From: Henricia sp. BOLD:AAB3569
Taxonomy: Eukaryota; Echinodermata; Asteroidea; Spinulosida; Echinasteridae
DNA length: 64,000 nucleotides
Reading direction: 5' to 3'
Assembly (NCBI GenBank): GCA_037783545.1
Contig: JBBELK010000217.1
Coordinates: 930,001 to 994,000 of the forward strand
A program made the translations under genes and the position numbers. Under the pieces are notes generated by a model. The model searched no databases and was not told the origin of the DNA. It was given only the letters and a program-made list of their open reading frames with translations. Within the stretch, counting starts at the first letter, position 1. Every line of letters begins with the position of its first letter. Shown piece by piece: positions 33,901 through 44,656 of the stretch.

Positions 33901-36900
33901 GTAAAAGAGGGTGACCATGGGGTAAACCCATTGAGGTCCCACAATCCTATATGCCAAATATTCAAAAATAATTGGAACTCTCACAGCATCTCGGAACAAA
34001 AAGCATGACATTCCTTGAAGTCTCATATTTTCAATGGATTTAATTTGCCGTGCATGCAGTATAATTCAAAGTTGCAGCATTCCTAATCGCGTGGAGATCG
34101 ACATTGTACTGAAAAAGTGAATTCGTTGTTTGCCATTCATTTTAGCACTTTTGGTACATGGTTTTTACAATTCGTTTCTGGCAATTTCGATCGTTACGGT
34201 TACAAAACGGTTAGTTTTTTTCCAATCCGCATTTGAAACCTTACTTTATCTGTCTCAAACTGCAGTAATCTTTTCCCATCGTCATGAAAAGAATGCACAC
34301 TCCATTAATTGAAATGGCCAAAGTAAAATGGATGACAAAGGACGGTCACCGCACGAGATGAATTTCATACAAAATTGACTAATTAGAACACTGCCAATAA
34401 TATTGGACTACAAAGCAAATGAAATCCATTGGTGACTTGTCTAAATTTTCAAATATCGTCCTTGTGGGGGAATATTTTTATATTTACATAAACTGTATAT
34501 TTTCCCCAGCGGATCTGTATCGAGGCCACCGAGCCCGTCTTGTTCCAGGTGCTAGACCTACATGTACGTGATGAAGATCTTGATATCTGGAACGGGAAAG
34601 TCAAGAAGAAGCTTAAAACTGACCTTGGCCGTATGGGAATACAAGTATTACAAAAAGACAAACTGTTGGATATCGTTCTCAAGGTGCAAAGAATTTATGT
34701 GTCATTTATTTTGTCCCAGTATCACAAGGTTCTTTCTTCAGCATTGCAGATCACCATGCATTAGTCCAAAATTAAGTCAGTCATCTAGGAACTCTTAAAC
34801 TCTTGTTAAGGGACAAATGTACATGTATCTTTAGTATAACGTCAAGGGTGCGTTTGCGCTATGTCATTCTTGATAGTCTGAAATAATGTGCGAAATAGTT
34901 ACACAGATGATAGTTATGTAGATAAGCCTACTTAGCGGCATCGCCAGACATGGCGGTCCATAGGGTGACACAACATGGAAGCAGCTATAGACTGCCGAAG
35001 TGAGTACATCACCTTTTGTTGGTTGCCTAGGCAATTGGATCCAAACTAAAAATCACTCAACCGTGTCCCAGTGCTTTTCCAATGGTACTTTTCCCGACGG
35101 CCATGATAGTTTAGATCCAATTGCCATGGCAACGCACGTCACACTTCGGCTAGACTTGAGGTCAAGTCTCTCGACGGTCGTATTTGGTCCGTCTGACGCC
35201 TATAATCCCCACACGCAACAGTCGTTGTTATGAATAGTACCTGTCTAGAGACTTGAGAAACCTGTATTCGCGCCAATATTAATGCTTCATGGCGCGTAAT
35301 ATATAATCACGCTGTTGCCATAGAACCAGCCAATAACATTTCGGCCATCGTGCCGTGGTAACGTCCACTTCTACCAGAGGGGATGTAATGTTATCTGATT
35401 CGGTTAATGCGTGTTTTAAAACTTCAATATTGTTATTTAGAGAAACTGTGTTAAGCGTTTAGTGAAATGTAGTATGTTAAGTTACAGTCAAGAGCATTTA
35501 TGATGTACAAATAAATGTACAACAATATTCATTAAAAAGATCTCCCCTATAATGATTATGGGAGATCTTGTATCAGCTTCTTTTGATGAATGTGTTTTAA
35601 CAGTATCATATTCAAGTATTAACTCAGTATCAGTCCCTTTAGATGTGATTGCGCCAATTACTTGTGTCACGTCAAGGGCTAAATACATCGATAAATTAAA
35701 CTGCACAGCCCTTTACCACGTCGCAGAAAACAAATGAAGCTGAGCAGAATGTATTAAAACTATTTTTACGTTCTGTTGCTTTATCGTTTTCCAACTGTTG
35801 TGGCACTGCAGTCCAGTTAACGCACCACGGACTAAGATGCGCTTTATGTAAAATTGAAAGTGATCGAGCGCACTGCCAACTTTCCAAACTCGAGCTAGCT
35901 GGTCAGTAATTTTTGCCCGGTGTTTGTTTTGTTTTTTACTACAAATTGGATTTTGGGTTTTTTGTTTGTAACATTCTTCTTCGACTAGTTGATTTTCAAA
36001 ACGTGTTGCTGGTGGCTAGAATGGCCAGCATAATACCTACAAGCAGACAAGTGGCGTGTGTGCTTAGTTTGTAACACGACTTTACTAGCTATCCTGCAAG
36101 AAATATTACAGTCTTGATAAATCAGATCTTCGCTCCAGATTAGAAAAATTCCTGCAAACAAATCTTTCCTCACCATCGACGATCTGCGTCCTTGTCATAC
36201 AAAACTGGCAAATGTTGAGAAGGTGACATATTTGACCGAAAGCTTGAAAAGCACATTAAAACTGCCCCATTTGCTTATGAGACTTTGAAAAAAATCCAAA
36301 ATTTATATTTTGAGTTAAAACCATTTTCACACAACAGACAAGTTGCAACAGATATCAAAAATAGTGTCACGACTGCGTGGCTGACGATGTCACAGATTTC
36401 CAAATCCCTAGCTTTTCGGTTTCAACGAGGCCGACAACCCCATTCTTTGGCGCCCATGCTTGACAGCACTGTTCAAAATTTCAGCTCTATCTTTCTCCAA
36501 AACCACGATCTGACAATCATGCAATCATCAGCGTTTGCGATTATATTTTAAACAAAAACCATCGATAATCCCAAATTCGCATAAACTGATCAAGTCGAAT
36601 AGGCTTACATGTACATGTAGCCTATATAGCCTAAAAAAAATTGCACTTCAAGCTTGCTGCATGCATTATTACGATGGAGATGAAACCTAATTCAAAATTC
36701 ACAAAAACACATCCATTTAGAGGAGTACCATGAATATTAATGTAGTCCTGCGTTTCGACCAATCAGCTCTCTACGTCCAATTCTGGTAGCAATCTCCATA
36801 GACCGTGTACAAAACGGAAACAGGTTTCTCAAGTCTGTAACTAGAGGTCGATTAGACTTGTTCCCAGTCCATTCGCGACTACGCTGCTGCCGTTTACGAA

Positions 36901-37411
36901 ACAACCGGTCTAGTTACAGACTTGACATCAAGTCCACACTTCGGCTGTCTATTTGCAAACCTCAAATCTCATTTGGAAGGGGAGGAGGTGGGGCTGTGGG
37001 TACAAGGAGGAGGGAGGCTCAACTCTTTTTTAGAGGGACATGTGTCCACAGGCTCCCAGAAACAGACGTAAATAATGCGACAGACTTGAATGAAGGAATG
37101 CTACCATTAAACCAAGTATAGGTTTTGTCATTTATATTTTAATAATTGTCATTTAATGCATATCCTATACTTGTCCTTTGAGATGTATAAAGTCTATATA
37201 CCAAATGTTTCCATGTTTTCAGGCGCAGCCCTGCAGTTCAGACGACAACTACAAGTTTAAAGCCATGTTACAATTCAGCCAAACTGATGACGTCTTAATG
37301 GTTCGGATCGTGACTGACAGCAGCGAGAGCAAAGAGTTTGATGTCTTGGAGCTTACTCGATGGTGCACAGATAACGCAGAGAGGATTGCTATGGAGCTGC
37401 ATGCCCTGTGA
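25624..37411 (+). CDS. IFIT-like tetratricopeptide-repeat protein with long novel C-terminus (seven exons)
   Basis: IFIT proteins are cytosolic TPR proteins; in vertebrates they are interferon-induced and bind viral or non-self 5' ends of RNA. Exons 25624-27486, 28454-28801, 30728-30892, 32473-32799, 33429-33650, 34510-34683 and 37223-37411 join in one frame. Every intron is phase 0 with GT/AG. The product is 1095 residues. Residues 25-29 are CHFTW, a motif near the N-terminus of vertebrate IFITs; LLHIEGLLFLAYLK and EARQALEEAEEY then resemble the IFIT TPR start. TPR-like helix pairs recur near residues 254-310, 332-390, 440-490 and 494-535. Vertebrate IFITs are about 470-490 residues, so residues 622-1095 are an extension of unknown type. 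RNA binding and antiviral function are inferred from family only. No interferon-response element was identified upstream. Confidence 0.85.
27897..28149. repeat. Poly-C tract and poly-G tract facing each other
   Basis: About 30 C near 27907-27939 and about 30 G near 28120-28149 flank a C/G-rich spacer. They lie in intron 1 of the IFIT-like gene. Their lengths are likely polymorphic and error-prone. Confidence 0.85.
28454..28801 (+). CDS. IFIT-like gene exon 2
   Basis: Acceptor TTCCAG, donor GAG|GTTAGT, 116 codons. It encodes ILAEMNICCSQ, then an acidic PDDEDISSKEIVKH and CCEALRKLLDRIIDKFE. It contains a 24-nt match (28719-28742) to a LINE fragment in intron 3. Confidence 0.75.
28867..28933 (-). 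repeat. tRNA-like (SINE-type) remnant
   Basis: On the minus strand, GTGGCTTAATTGGTAGAG (A-box) and AGTTCGAATTT (B-box) are spaced as in a tRNA, but the acceptor stem does not pair. It lies in intron 2 of the IFIT-like gene. Confidence 0.45.
28952..29991. mobile_element. DNA-transposon-like element with 22-bp imperfect TIRs
   Basis: GGCATTGTTATGCCCCAAC at 28952 pairs with the complement of GGGCCGTAATAATGCC ending at 29991. A second inverted pair lies inside it: ACAATTCTGTGTGTGTTACG near 28977, and its complement near 29720-29755. The body holds at least six copies of the palindrome AACAGATCTGTT or its half. No ORF was seen. Confidence 0.65.
29778..29882 (+). repeat. Intronic repeat shared with 35045-35155
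   Basis: ACTAAAAATCACT-AACCGTG and CAATGGTACTTTT through CACGTCACACTTCGGCT are found co-linearly in intron 2 (here) and intron 6 (35045) of the IFIT-like gene. Confidence 0.7.
30251..30391. mobile_element. Hairpin MITE family D, TTAA target site
   Basis: This 141-bp element is almost wholly palindromic: TTAAAGGCAGAGGTTCGTCA ... TGACGAGCCTCTGCCTTTAA, with a central GCAGCTCCATGCC/GGAGCTGC. It lies in intron 2 of the IFIT-like gene. Confidence 0.75.
30728..30892 (+). CDS. IFIT-like gene exon 3
   Basis: Acceptor TTGCAG, donor AAA|GTAGGT, 55 codons. It encodes KTELKIRKGKKHYFPLILDG and ASYFGIDMATHYPKLFQRILK. Confidence 0.75.
31201..31219. repeat. Poly-C tract
   Basis: A run of about 19 C in intron 3 of the IFIT-like gene. 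Confidence 0.9.
32176..32430 (-). pseudogene. LINE 3'-terminal coding fragment in intron 3
   Basis: The minus strand reads TSKEIVKHATYFSTVSSIHN, YSTRSSSNIFLPF and GPRLWNAIPASIRVS, then a stop near 32176. The IHNYxTR ... GP-LWN-IP pattern is the usual C-terminus of CR1/RTE/L2-like retrotransposons. The 5' part is missing. Confidence 0.7.
32473..32799 (+). CDS. IFIT-like gene exon 4
   Basis: Acceptor GGTAG, donor GAG|GTATTT, 109 codons. It includes FLRALFDLVNRDKH, EICNYFFDAIEESKSLREKV and a likely coiled-coil EKVEQLKSEIKGG. No domain was recognised. Confidence 0.75.
32957..33125 (+). mobile_element. tRNA-derived SINE in intron 4
   Basis: A-box TTGGCGTAGTGG and B-box GGGTTCGAATCC are followed by TGCAGTCCCTACTTGACC and TTTTTCCTCCCAC, a body familiar from echinoderm SINE2 elements as I recall them. 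Confidence 0.75.
33429..33650 (+). CDS. IFIT-like gene exon 5
   Basis: Acceptor TATAG, donor AAT|GTAAGT, 74 codons, beginning LMALIGQQDKHTYSTM. It is polar and probably helical at the end. Confidence 0.7.
34510..34683 (+). CDS. IFIT-like gene exon 6
   Basis: Acceptor CCCCAG, donor AAG|GTGCAA, 58 codons. It encodes RICIEATEPVLFQVLDLHV and LDIWNGKVKKKLKTDLGRMG. Confidence 0.7.
35045..35155 (+). repeat. Intronic repeat shared with 29778-29882
   Basis: The second copy of the intronic repeat, in intron 6, ending CACGTCACACTTCGGCT. Confidence 0.7.
37223..37411 (+). CDS. IFIT-like gene exon 7 (stop codon)
   Basis: Acceptor TTTTCAG, 62 codons and a TGA at 37409-37411. It encodes AQPCSSDDNYKFKAMLQF and FDVLELTRWCTDNAERIAME. 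Downstream, TAAATATAAAG at about 37443 is only a weak poly(A) signal. Confidence 0.72.
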   Translation, partial: AQPCSSDDNYKFKAMLQFSQTDDVLMVRIVTDSSESKEFDVLELTRWCTDNAERIAMELHAL

Positions 37412-38760
37412 GGATAAAACAAATGATACATGTACATGCATGTTAAATATAAAGCTTGATATATTGTACAGAATTCGGAACATTTTACGCAAGTTTAAGA
37501 ATACACATATATATTATCAAGCGAAAGCACTATTTGTACACAGAGGCAGTATAGGCGAGACTGGTTTTTGCAGTCTGTACCTTTCTGTAGGTTACTGTAA
37601 CGGATGCATCTAGGTGGTGGATGTACATGTAATATCACAAAATACGTTTGTTTGTAGTCTTATTGTGTCAAACTAGAAAATACAGTTATTGTGTGGTCAG
37701 GTTTCCTGACGCGTGTAATGATGAGCGGAGCAAAGACAGATCGCTACGTGTTCTTGTCGTCCGAAAATCTAAAACGAGACGAAATCGCAATTTTCTCTAA
37801 AACTACTGAAAACCCGATGCCCAATTTTCTGTGTATGATTGCTAATTTTCCGTACTTTATCTAGAATTTCTGTATTTTGAATATTGGACCTTTTTAAGGT
37901 TTTGCAAATCGTTTTTACTTCACTGCCCATATACAATTGTATATTTTGTGTGTATGTAAGTTTCTAAAGCCAAAATTTCTGAATTTTATAGGTATTTGGC
38001 GTGCCATACGCGTGACGTCAAAAACTATCATATCCGACATTACTGTGTACATACTATGGCATGCCAAAGCCAAAATAATTCAACACTGATAGTTCTACCA
38101 TCAATCCTGAAAAACAAGTCACATTTATAAAAACTTGCCAACAAAACCATGGTATGCCGGTACCGTCTTATCAACATTTAAAAGTCATAGCAATCTTTTT
38201 GTTATTTCTTGCGCAACATTTAAAAAAAAAAGTTTTGCTTGGATAAGGCTCACAATTAATCGTTTCTCTTGCAGAGCGTTATAATGAGAGTTTACTGTAT
38301 TGGACGTGGATAAAGAGCTTTTAGTCGATACCTTGAAAGCATTATTGCGGTATTCTTCACTCCACTCAACCATTACATTAAAAGTGCGTTGTCAAAAAAA
38401 ATGTACTGGTTCACTTTTGAACCAAGGTTAACTTGTGATTTGGGCAATTCCTGTTTAAAAATGTAACATTTCAAAAAGTGTTTTTTTTTTTACTGTCGAC
38501 TGTCAAGACAGCACTCGTATTTGCCAGATGCATGCAATAGCAATAACTACCAATTGTAGTACGACAGTTTACCATAACAAAATACAGTAATTTTTTGACG
38601 GTATAGAAAGTACGTAAAATTTTACGGGAAGTGTCCGTGAACGAGTCTTTCCACGGTAAAGGAGGCATTTTGGCAACACGGGCCATATTTTCCCAGAACA
38701 AACCTTTGTCTGGTCTCAAAATAAAAGAAATAAGTTTCAGTTGTTCTAAAGAAAGAAATA
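37412..38760. other. Intergenic, little recognised
   Basis: AT-rich sequence downstream of the IFIT-like gene. A solo MITE end (TATAATGAGAGTTTACTG, family of 12300-12472) is at about 38280-38300. No gene was seen. Confidence 0.6.
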
Positions 38761-38985
38761 ACTTGGGCCCAAACCCCGTGTACAAATTTCAAATATATGC
38801 TCGTAACCGGGACGGCCTAAAAGAGTGTCCGTCCCGGTTACGAGCGTATTTTATTGGAAATTTGTACACGTTTTTTTAAGAAAGGCATGTTGTCACACTA
38901 TTTTTCAGAACAACTTAAAAATTATTTATTTTATTATAAGACCAGACAAAAGGCATTTCCTCGAAAATATGGTATGTGCGTGTTA
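38660..38985. repeat. Fold-back repeat with 97-bp central hairpin
   Basis: The centre 38777-38873 pairs GTGTACAAATTTC...CTCGTAACCGGGACGG with CCGTCCCGGTTACGAG...GAAATTTGTACAC. The outer arms also match in reverse, for example CCATATTTTC...TTTGTCTGGTCT with its complement near 38938-38975. Confidence 0.7.
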
Positions 38986-39307
38986 GATTTGGGAGTCTGA
39001 TGGGATGATATAGCCAAGTGACGGACACAGAGAAAAGGGTATATAGAACCCCTTTTGATCATTTTATTCCAACGTTGTCACATTTTATCGTTTTTTTAAA
39101 TGCAGTCAACATTTTCAATCACCCATGACATGTAGCATTTCAAACCCACATCGTCTTGCATAATTATGTTACCGAGTACATGTAGGTAAAATAATAGAAA
39201 ATAGGGATGACGAACAGAGGCGTAAAATAATGCACAAAACAGATGCGATTCATTTAAAATTATTTTGTATGGTTTACATATTTGGTTTACATGGTTTACA
39301 TTATTTT

Positions 39308-39394
39308 GCAGGTCGTTTCGTACCCTGGTCGTTTCGTACCCAAGTCGTTTCGTACCCTGGTCGTTTCGTACCCTGGTCGTTTCGTACCCAGTCA
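39308..39394 (+). repeat. Tandem repeat, 16-bp unit GTCGTTTCGTACCCTG
   Basis: About five units. The same unit occurs in reverse orientation at 51640-51718, on the other side of the 2-kb array. Confidence 0.85.
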
Positions 39395-40297
39395 TTTATG
39401 ATGCACAAAGGAGATTAAGCCAGTCATGCAAACCCGCTCCTGTTAGTCACCGACGCGCGGCATCATCATAGAGATGTACGTATCAAGTTCCCAGGGATTA
39501 AGATTGCGTCCTACAGTACTGGCTGTCTGTTTCATCACTGTCAATCATTCGAATCATTCTGATGAAGTCTCGACCAATGCGGTGGCGCGCATTCACGCAC
39601 AGTAGCTACCGAATGTGGGCCCTCTAGCGGCGAAAAATCCTTTGGGAAAACACATTTGGTTCCCGTTTTTATTAAGGTTGTTTTCCCTTTTTGAATTTTT
39701 AAAACTCATATTGAAAGAATATAACACTGGAATAACACAATAAACCAATTAAAAATCTATCGTATAGGGATCTACATAGTTTTGTTTTCATTTCAAAGGA
39801 AAAGCCGTATCCCCTTGAAAACCCGGGTAACTGGAGAAATATACATTAATTTAATAGATACATATTTTGTCCCTTTTATTTTTTTCTCCGATAAAGTTTG
39901 AAGTAAGTATTCAAACTCATTAAGTAGAGCCTGTTAGTCCCAGAACATTGACCGGCAATTAGCGCGGTCGGCCGGCAACTCCACACGGCTAGGTGCATTG
40001 ACGTATGAACCTCCTGGACTTGTGCTTTTTAAAAGTTCTTTTTTTTAAAGTTCAAATGTGCTTGTCATTTTGATTCCGTTATGGAGTTATGGGGTTCCAA
40101 TTTTCAGATATGATAGAAACTGAAGCTAAACCTTTAGTGTGAGGGAAGGGTTCTGCATTACCCCTAACCCCCAACTATACCCATACAATCTTGGTAACCC
40201 ATTGATCCAATTTCAATACCGTCCGCTCCAGTCATGCACCGCGCGCCGCGGTGCCCCTCACTGATACAGCGGTATCTTTGATAAAAGATAGGGTGGT

Positions 40298-40375
40298 CAT
40301 TGGTTAAAACATCTTGAACCGCGTGTCTGATTGGTTGATAGAATTAAACTCAGGATCCTTCTGAAGTCTATAAAG
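40298..40375 (+). promoter_or_regulatory. Core promoter: two inverted CCAAT boxes and TATA box
   Basis: ATTGG occurs at about 40299 and 40331, and TATAAAG lies at 40369-40375. The predicted start is near 40400, about 58 bases before the ATG at 40458. Confidence 0.55.
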
Positions 40376-40457
40376 AGCATCATCGAACAGAATCTATACT
40401 CATTCTGTTTCAAGATATTTCCACTCCAGTCAAGATTCAAGAATTTCCAAGCTTAAG

Positions 40458-40601
40458 ATGCCTATCAAGTATCCTTGCCTCTTCTGTAAGAAGTCTGTTC
40501 GTACGAACCAGCATGCTTTTCAGTGTGACCGCAATGCGAAATTGTTTTTTTGTTATTACTGCCCAAAACAATGCCAAACTGAACACATTGAAAAGCATTA
40601 A
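40458..40601 (+). CDS. Small cysteine-rich peptide, 47 residues, zinc-finger-like
   Basis: A short intact ORF with its own TATA box upstream and an AATAAA at 40658. The peptide starts MPIKYPCLFCKKSV; it has C7-x2-C10, C23, C32-x2-C35, C39, H43 and H47, a plausible two-site zinc-binding layout. The opening Y-P-C-x2-C-x-K-x-V-x-x-N-Q-x-A-x-Q-C-D resembles the PHD-like finger at the start of some retroelement-encoded proteins, but nothing follows it. It could be a tiny gene, a captured retroelement fragment or the truncated head of a pseudogene. Its function is unknown. The next feature is the 2-kb tandem array, 200 bases downstream. Confidence 0.5.
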   Translation: MPIKYPCLFCKKSVRTNQHAFQCDRNAKLFFCYYCPKQCQTEHIEKH

Positions 40602-40657
40602 AAAATTTCAAAACTAGTGATTTGCATTTTATTACTCACAACAGTTTTTTGAATTGA

Positions 40658-40663
40658 AATAAA
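40658..40663 (+). terminator. Poly(A) signal AATAAA
   Basis: It lies 57 bases after the stop codon of the small cysteine-rich ORF. Confidence 0.45.
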
Positions 40664-40803
40664 AACTTGATAATTATAAAAGAGTGAAAACATTAACACC
40701 AGGGTAGATTCAGGCATTGAACATTTTAAAAACTCTTGAATTGCACTTTATAACAGATTTTAATTAAAGTCAAAACTTGATAATTATAAAAAGTACAATT
40801 TTA

Positions 40804-42501
40804 AACTAGAGGTATGACGTTTGTTGTTACAAACGCCAGGTGATCGGGTTAAATGAACATTTTGTGATGAATTTCAGACGTTGTTATCACCTGTGGAATG
40901 GCAAAAATGGAAGTTCAGCAGCCGATTTCACGAAACTTTACGCAATTGCGCAAGTCCACTTACGCCATTACTTGCGCAATAACTTATGGCGTAAGTGGAC
41001 TTGCGCAATTGCGTAAAGTTTCGTGAAATCGGCTGCTGTATACACTAATCCGGTAACTAATATCTCCTCCCTGCATATCCGCCATAGCTGGGGGTTGATA
41101 GCTTGCACCGTTTTGAGATATGAATTGTTGAAATAATAACCTTTGAAATCTTGTAATGTGACACCTGTGACGACATCATGACGTCACAATTTTGTGCACA
41201 AATTGTTGAACAATATGTTGAACATCAAGTTCTTAAATGTGGCGAAGGAATCATACCAATATCTGTTGTAGTTTTCAAGATACAGCATTTTAAAACATCT
41301 CAGCTCCAAATTTGCGTGATTTGACACCACATTACGTAACCACCGTCCATGTAATGACGTCACCAATGGTATAGTCAAAAGGTCCACATGTGTGGAAACA
41401 TTTCGTTCCGTAGAAATATGGTCAAATTCACTACCACTTTGAATCTATTTGCATTCAAAATGCTAAAAAATTGCACATTTTCGAACAACTTCCGGTTTGG
41501 ACCGGAAGTAGGCGTCACACAGGGGTCATGACATCGTATGATTTGTTCAGTTCATTTAGACTTATCATGTTGTGAAAGAATTGTTCAAGTATCTATTACG
41601 GTTCTTGAGATATGAATTTTGAAAATAATAACCTTTGAATTTTTGTAATTTGACACCTGATGACGTCATTATTACGTCACACTTGATGCCATCGTGATAC
41701 TATACATGCTGGTGAAAGTCTGCCGTAGGGCCTATGTCTGTATCTAATTTACTAACGATTCAGCTTGGTTTGATATGGGCATTGTTACTGGTAAGTGTAA
41801 AAACTGAGATTTCCGTTTTCGTTGAACTTTGACCTCCAATTGACCCCAGAAGGAAGGGTCAGATGAAAATGCCCACACAAAGAAAGTTGTAGCACAGAAT
41901 GTCATTTATAAACCTGCCAAATACGAAGATCCTGGGTCACGTGGTTTTTGAGACGGAAGCATTTTAAAATATGCATATTTTGGTTTTTTGGGAGGTGTAA
42001 TTTGATACTTGATGACGTCACGATGACGTCACGCTTGATGCCATCATAATATTAAACACGCTGGTGAAAGTCTGCTATAGGACCTATGCCTGTACTTAGT
42101 TTCTTAAAGATTCAGCTTGGTTTGATGGGCATTGTTGCTCAATAAGTGCAAAAATTGAGATTTTCGTTTTCGTTGAACTTTGACCTCAGATTGACCCCAG
42201 AAGGAAGGGTCAGATGAATATGCCCACACGAAGAAAATTGTAGGCCATGATCTGATATATAAGCCTGTCAAATACGAAGATCATGGGTCACGTGGTTTTC
42301 CAGACGGAAGCATTTTAAAACATGCATATTTTGGTCATTTTTGGTTTGTAATCTGATACCTAATGACGTCACAATGACGTCACACTTGTATGCACATCTT
42401 CACATTGGGGTTGATGTTCCTACCAAGTTTTAAGTTGATAACTTGAACCGTTTTGAAGAAAACCTCTGGAAACGTTTGAGTGGAAAAAGAAAAAGAAAAA
42501 G
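40804..42501 (+). repeat. Array unit 1 (about 1.7 kb)
   Basis: It has an intact head, the 53-bp-arm hairpin and the 3' A-rich tail. It lacks one of the internal blocks present in units 2 and 4. Confidence 0.85.
40916..41038. repeat. Perfect palindrome, 53-bp arms, 17-nt loop (unit 1)
   Basis: CAGCAGCCGATTTCACG ... CGTGAAATCGGCTGCTG. Equivalent hairpins are at 44770-44892 and 46854-46976. Confidence 0.9.
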
Positions 42502-44656
42502 AAACTAGAGGTATGACGTTTGTTGTTACAAACGCCAGGTGATCGGGCTAAATGAACAATTTGTGATGAATTTCAGACGTTGTTATCACCTGTGGAATGG
42601 CAAAAATGGAAGTTCAGCAGCCGATTTCACGAAACTTTACGCAATTGCGCAAGTCCACTTACGCCATTACTTGCGCTATAGCTTATGGCTGCTGTATACA
42701 CTAATCCGGTAACTAATATCTCCTCCCTGCATATCCGCCATAGCTGGGGGGTTGATAGCTTGCACCGTTTTGAGATATGAATTGTTGAAATAATAACCTT
42801 TGAAATCTTGTAATGTGACACCTGTGACGACATCATGACGTCACAATTTTGTGCACAAATTGTTGAACAATATGTTGAACATCAAGTTCTTAAATGTGGC
42901 GAAGGAATCATACCAATATCTGTTGTAGTTTTCAAGATACAGCATTTTAAAACATCTCAGCTCCAAATTTGCGTAATTTGACGTACATTACGTAACCACC
43001 GTCCATGTAATGACGTCACCAATGGTATAGTCAAAAGGTCCACATGTGTGAAAACATTTCGTTCCGTAGAACTATGGTCAAATTCCCTACCACTTTGGCT
43101 CTATTTGCATTCAACGTGCTAAACAAGTGTACATTTTCGAACCTCTTCCGGTTTGGACCGGAAGTAGGCGTCACACAGGGGTCATGACATCGTATGATTT
43201 GTTCAGTTCATTTAGACTTATCATGTTGTGAAAGAATTGTTCAAGTATCTATTACGGTTCTTGAGATATGAATTTTAAAAATAATAACCTTTGAATTTTT
43301 GTAATTTGACACCTGTGACGATATCATGACGTCACAATGTTGTGCACAAATTGTTCAACAATTTGATAAACATCAAGTTCTTAAATGTGGCGAAAGAATC
43401 ATGCACATATCTGCTGTAGTTCTCAAGATACAGCATTTTAAAACAATTCAGCTCCAAATTTGCGTATTTTGACACCACATTACGTAACCACCGTCCATGT
43501 GATGACGTCACAAATGGTATAGTCAAAAAGTCTACATGTGTGGAAACATTTCGTTCCGTAGAAATATGGTCAAATTCACTACCACTTTGAATCTATTTGC
43601 ATTCAAAACGCTTACAAAATGCACATTTTCGAACAACTTCCGGTTTGGACCGGAAGTAGGCGTCACACAGGGGTCATGACATCGTATGATTTGTTCAGTT
43701 CATTTAGACTTATCATGTTGTGAAAGAATTGTTCAAGTATCTATTACGGTTCTTGAGATATGAATTTTGGAAATAATAACCTTTCAATTTTTGTAATTTG
43801 ACACCTGATGACGTCATGATTACGTCACACTTGATGCCATCGTGATACTGTACATTCTGGTGAAAGTCTGCCGTAGGGCCTATGTCTGTATCTAATTTAC
43901 TAACGATTCAGCTTGGTTTGATGGGCATTGTTGCTGGTAAGTGTAAAAACTGAGATTCTCAGTTTCGTTGAACTTTGACCTCCAATTGACCCCAGAAGGA
44001 AGGGTCAGATGAAAATGCCCACACAAAGAAAATTGTAGCACAGAATGTCATCTGTAAACCTGCCAAATACGAAGATCCTGGGTCACGTGGTTTTCAAGAC
44101 GGAAGCATTTTAAAATATGCATATTTTGTTTTTTTGGGGGGTGTAATTTGATACTTGATGACGTCACGATGACGTCACGCTTGATGCCATCATAATATTA
44201 TACACGCTGGTGAAAGTCTGCCATAGGACCTATGCCTGTACTTAGTTACTTAAAGATTCAGCTTGGTTTGATGGGCATTGTTGCTCAATAAGTGCAAAAA
44301 TTGCGATTTTCGTTTTCGTTGAACTTTGACCTCAGATTGACCCCAGAAGGAAGGGTCAGATGAAAATGCCCACACGAAGAAAATCGTAGGCCATGATCTT
44401 ATCTATAAGCCTGCTAAATATGAAAATCATGGGTCACGTGGTTTTCCAGACGGAAGCATTTTAAAACATGCATATTTTAGTCATTTTCGGGTTGTAATTT
44501 GATACCCAATGACGTCACAATGACGTCACACTTGTATGCACACCTTCACATTGGGGTTGATGTTCCTACAAAGTTTCAAGTTGATAGCTTGAACCGTTTT
44601 GAAGAAAAGCTCTGGAAACGTTTGAGTGGAAAAAAAAAAAGAAAAAGAAAAAAAAA
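42502..44656 (+). repeat. Array unit 2 (about 2.15 kb)
   Basis: It contains nine TGACGTCA octamers by my reading. Its hairpin has lost most of the right arm (42610-42694). Confidence 0.85.
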
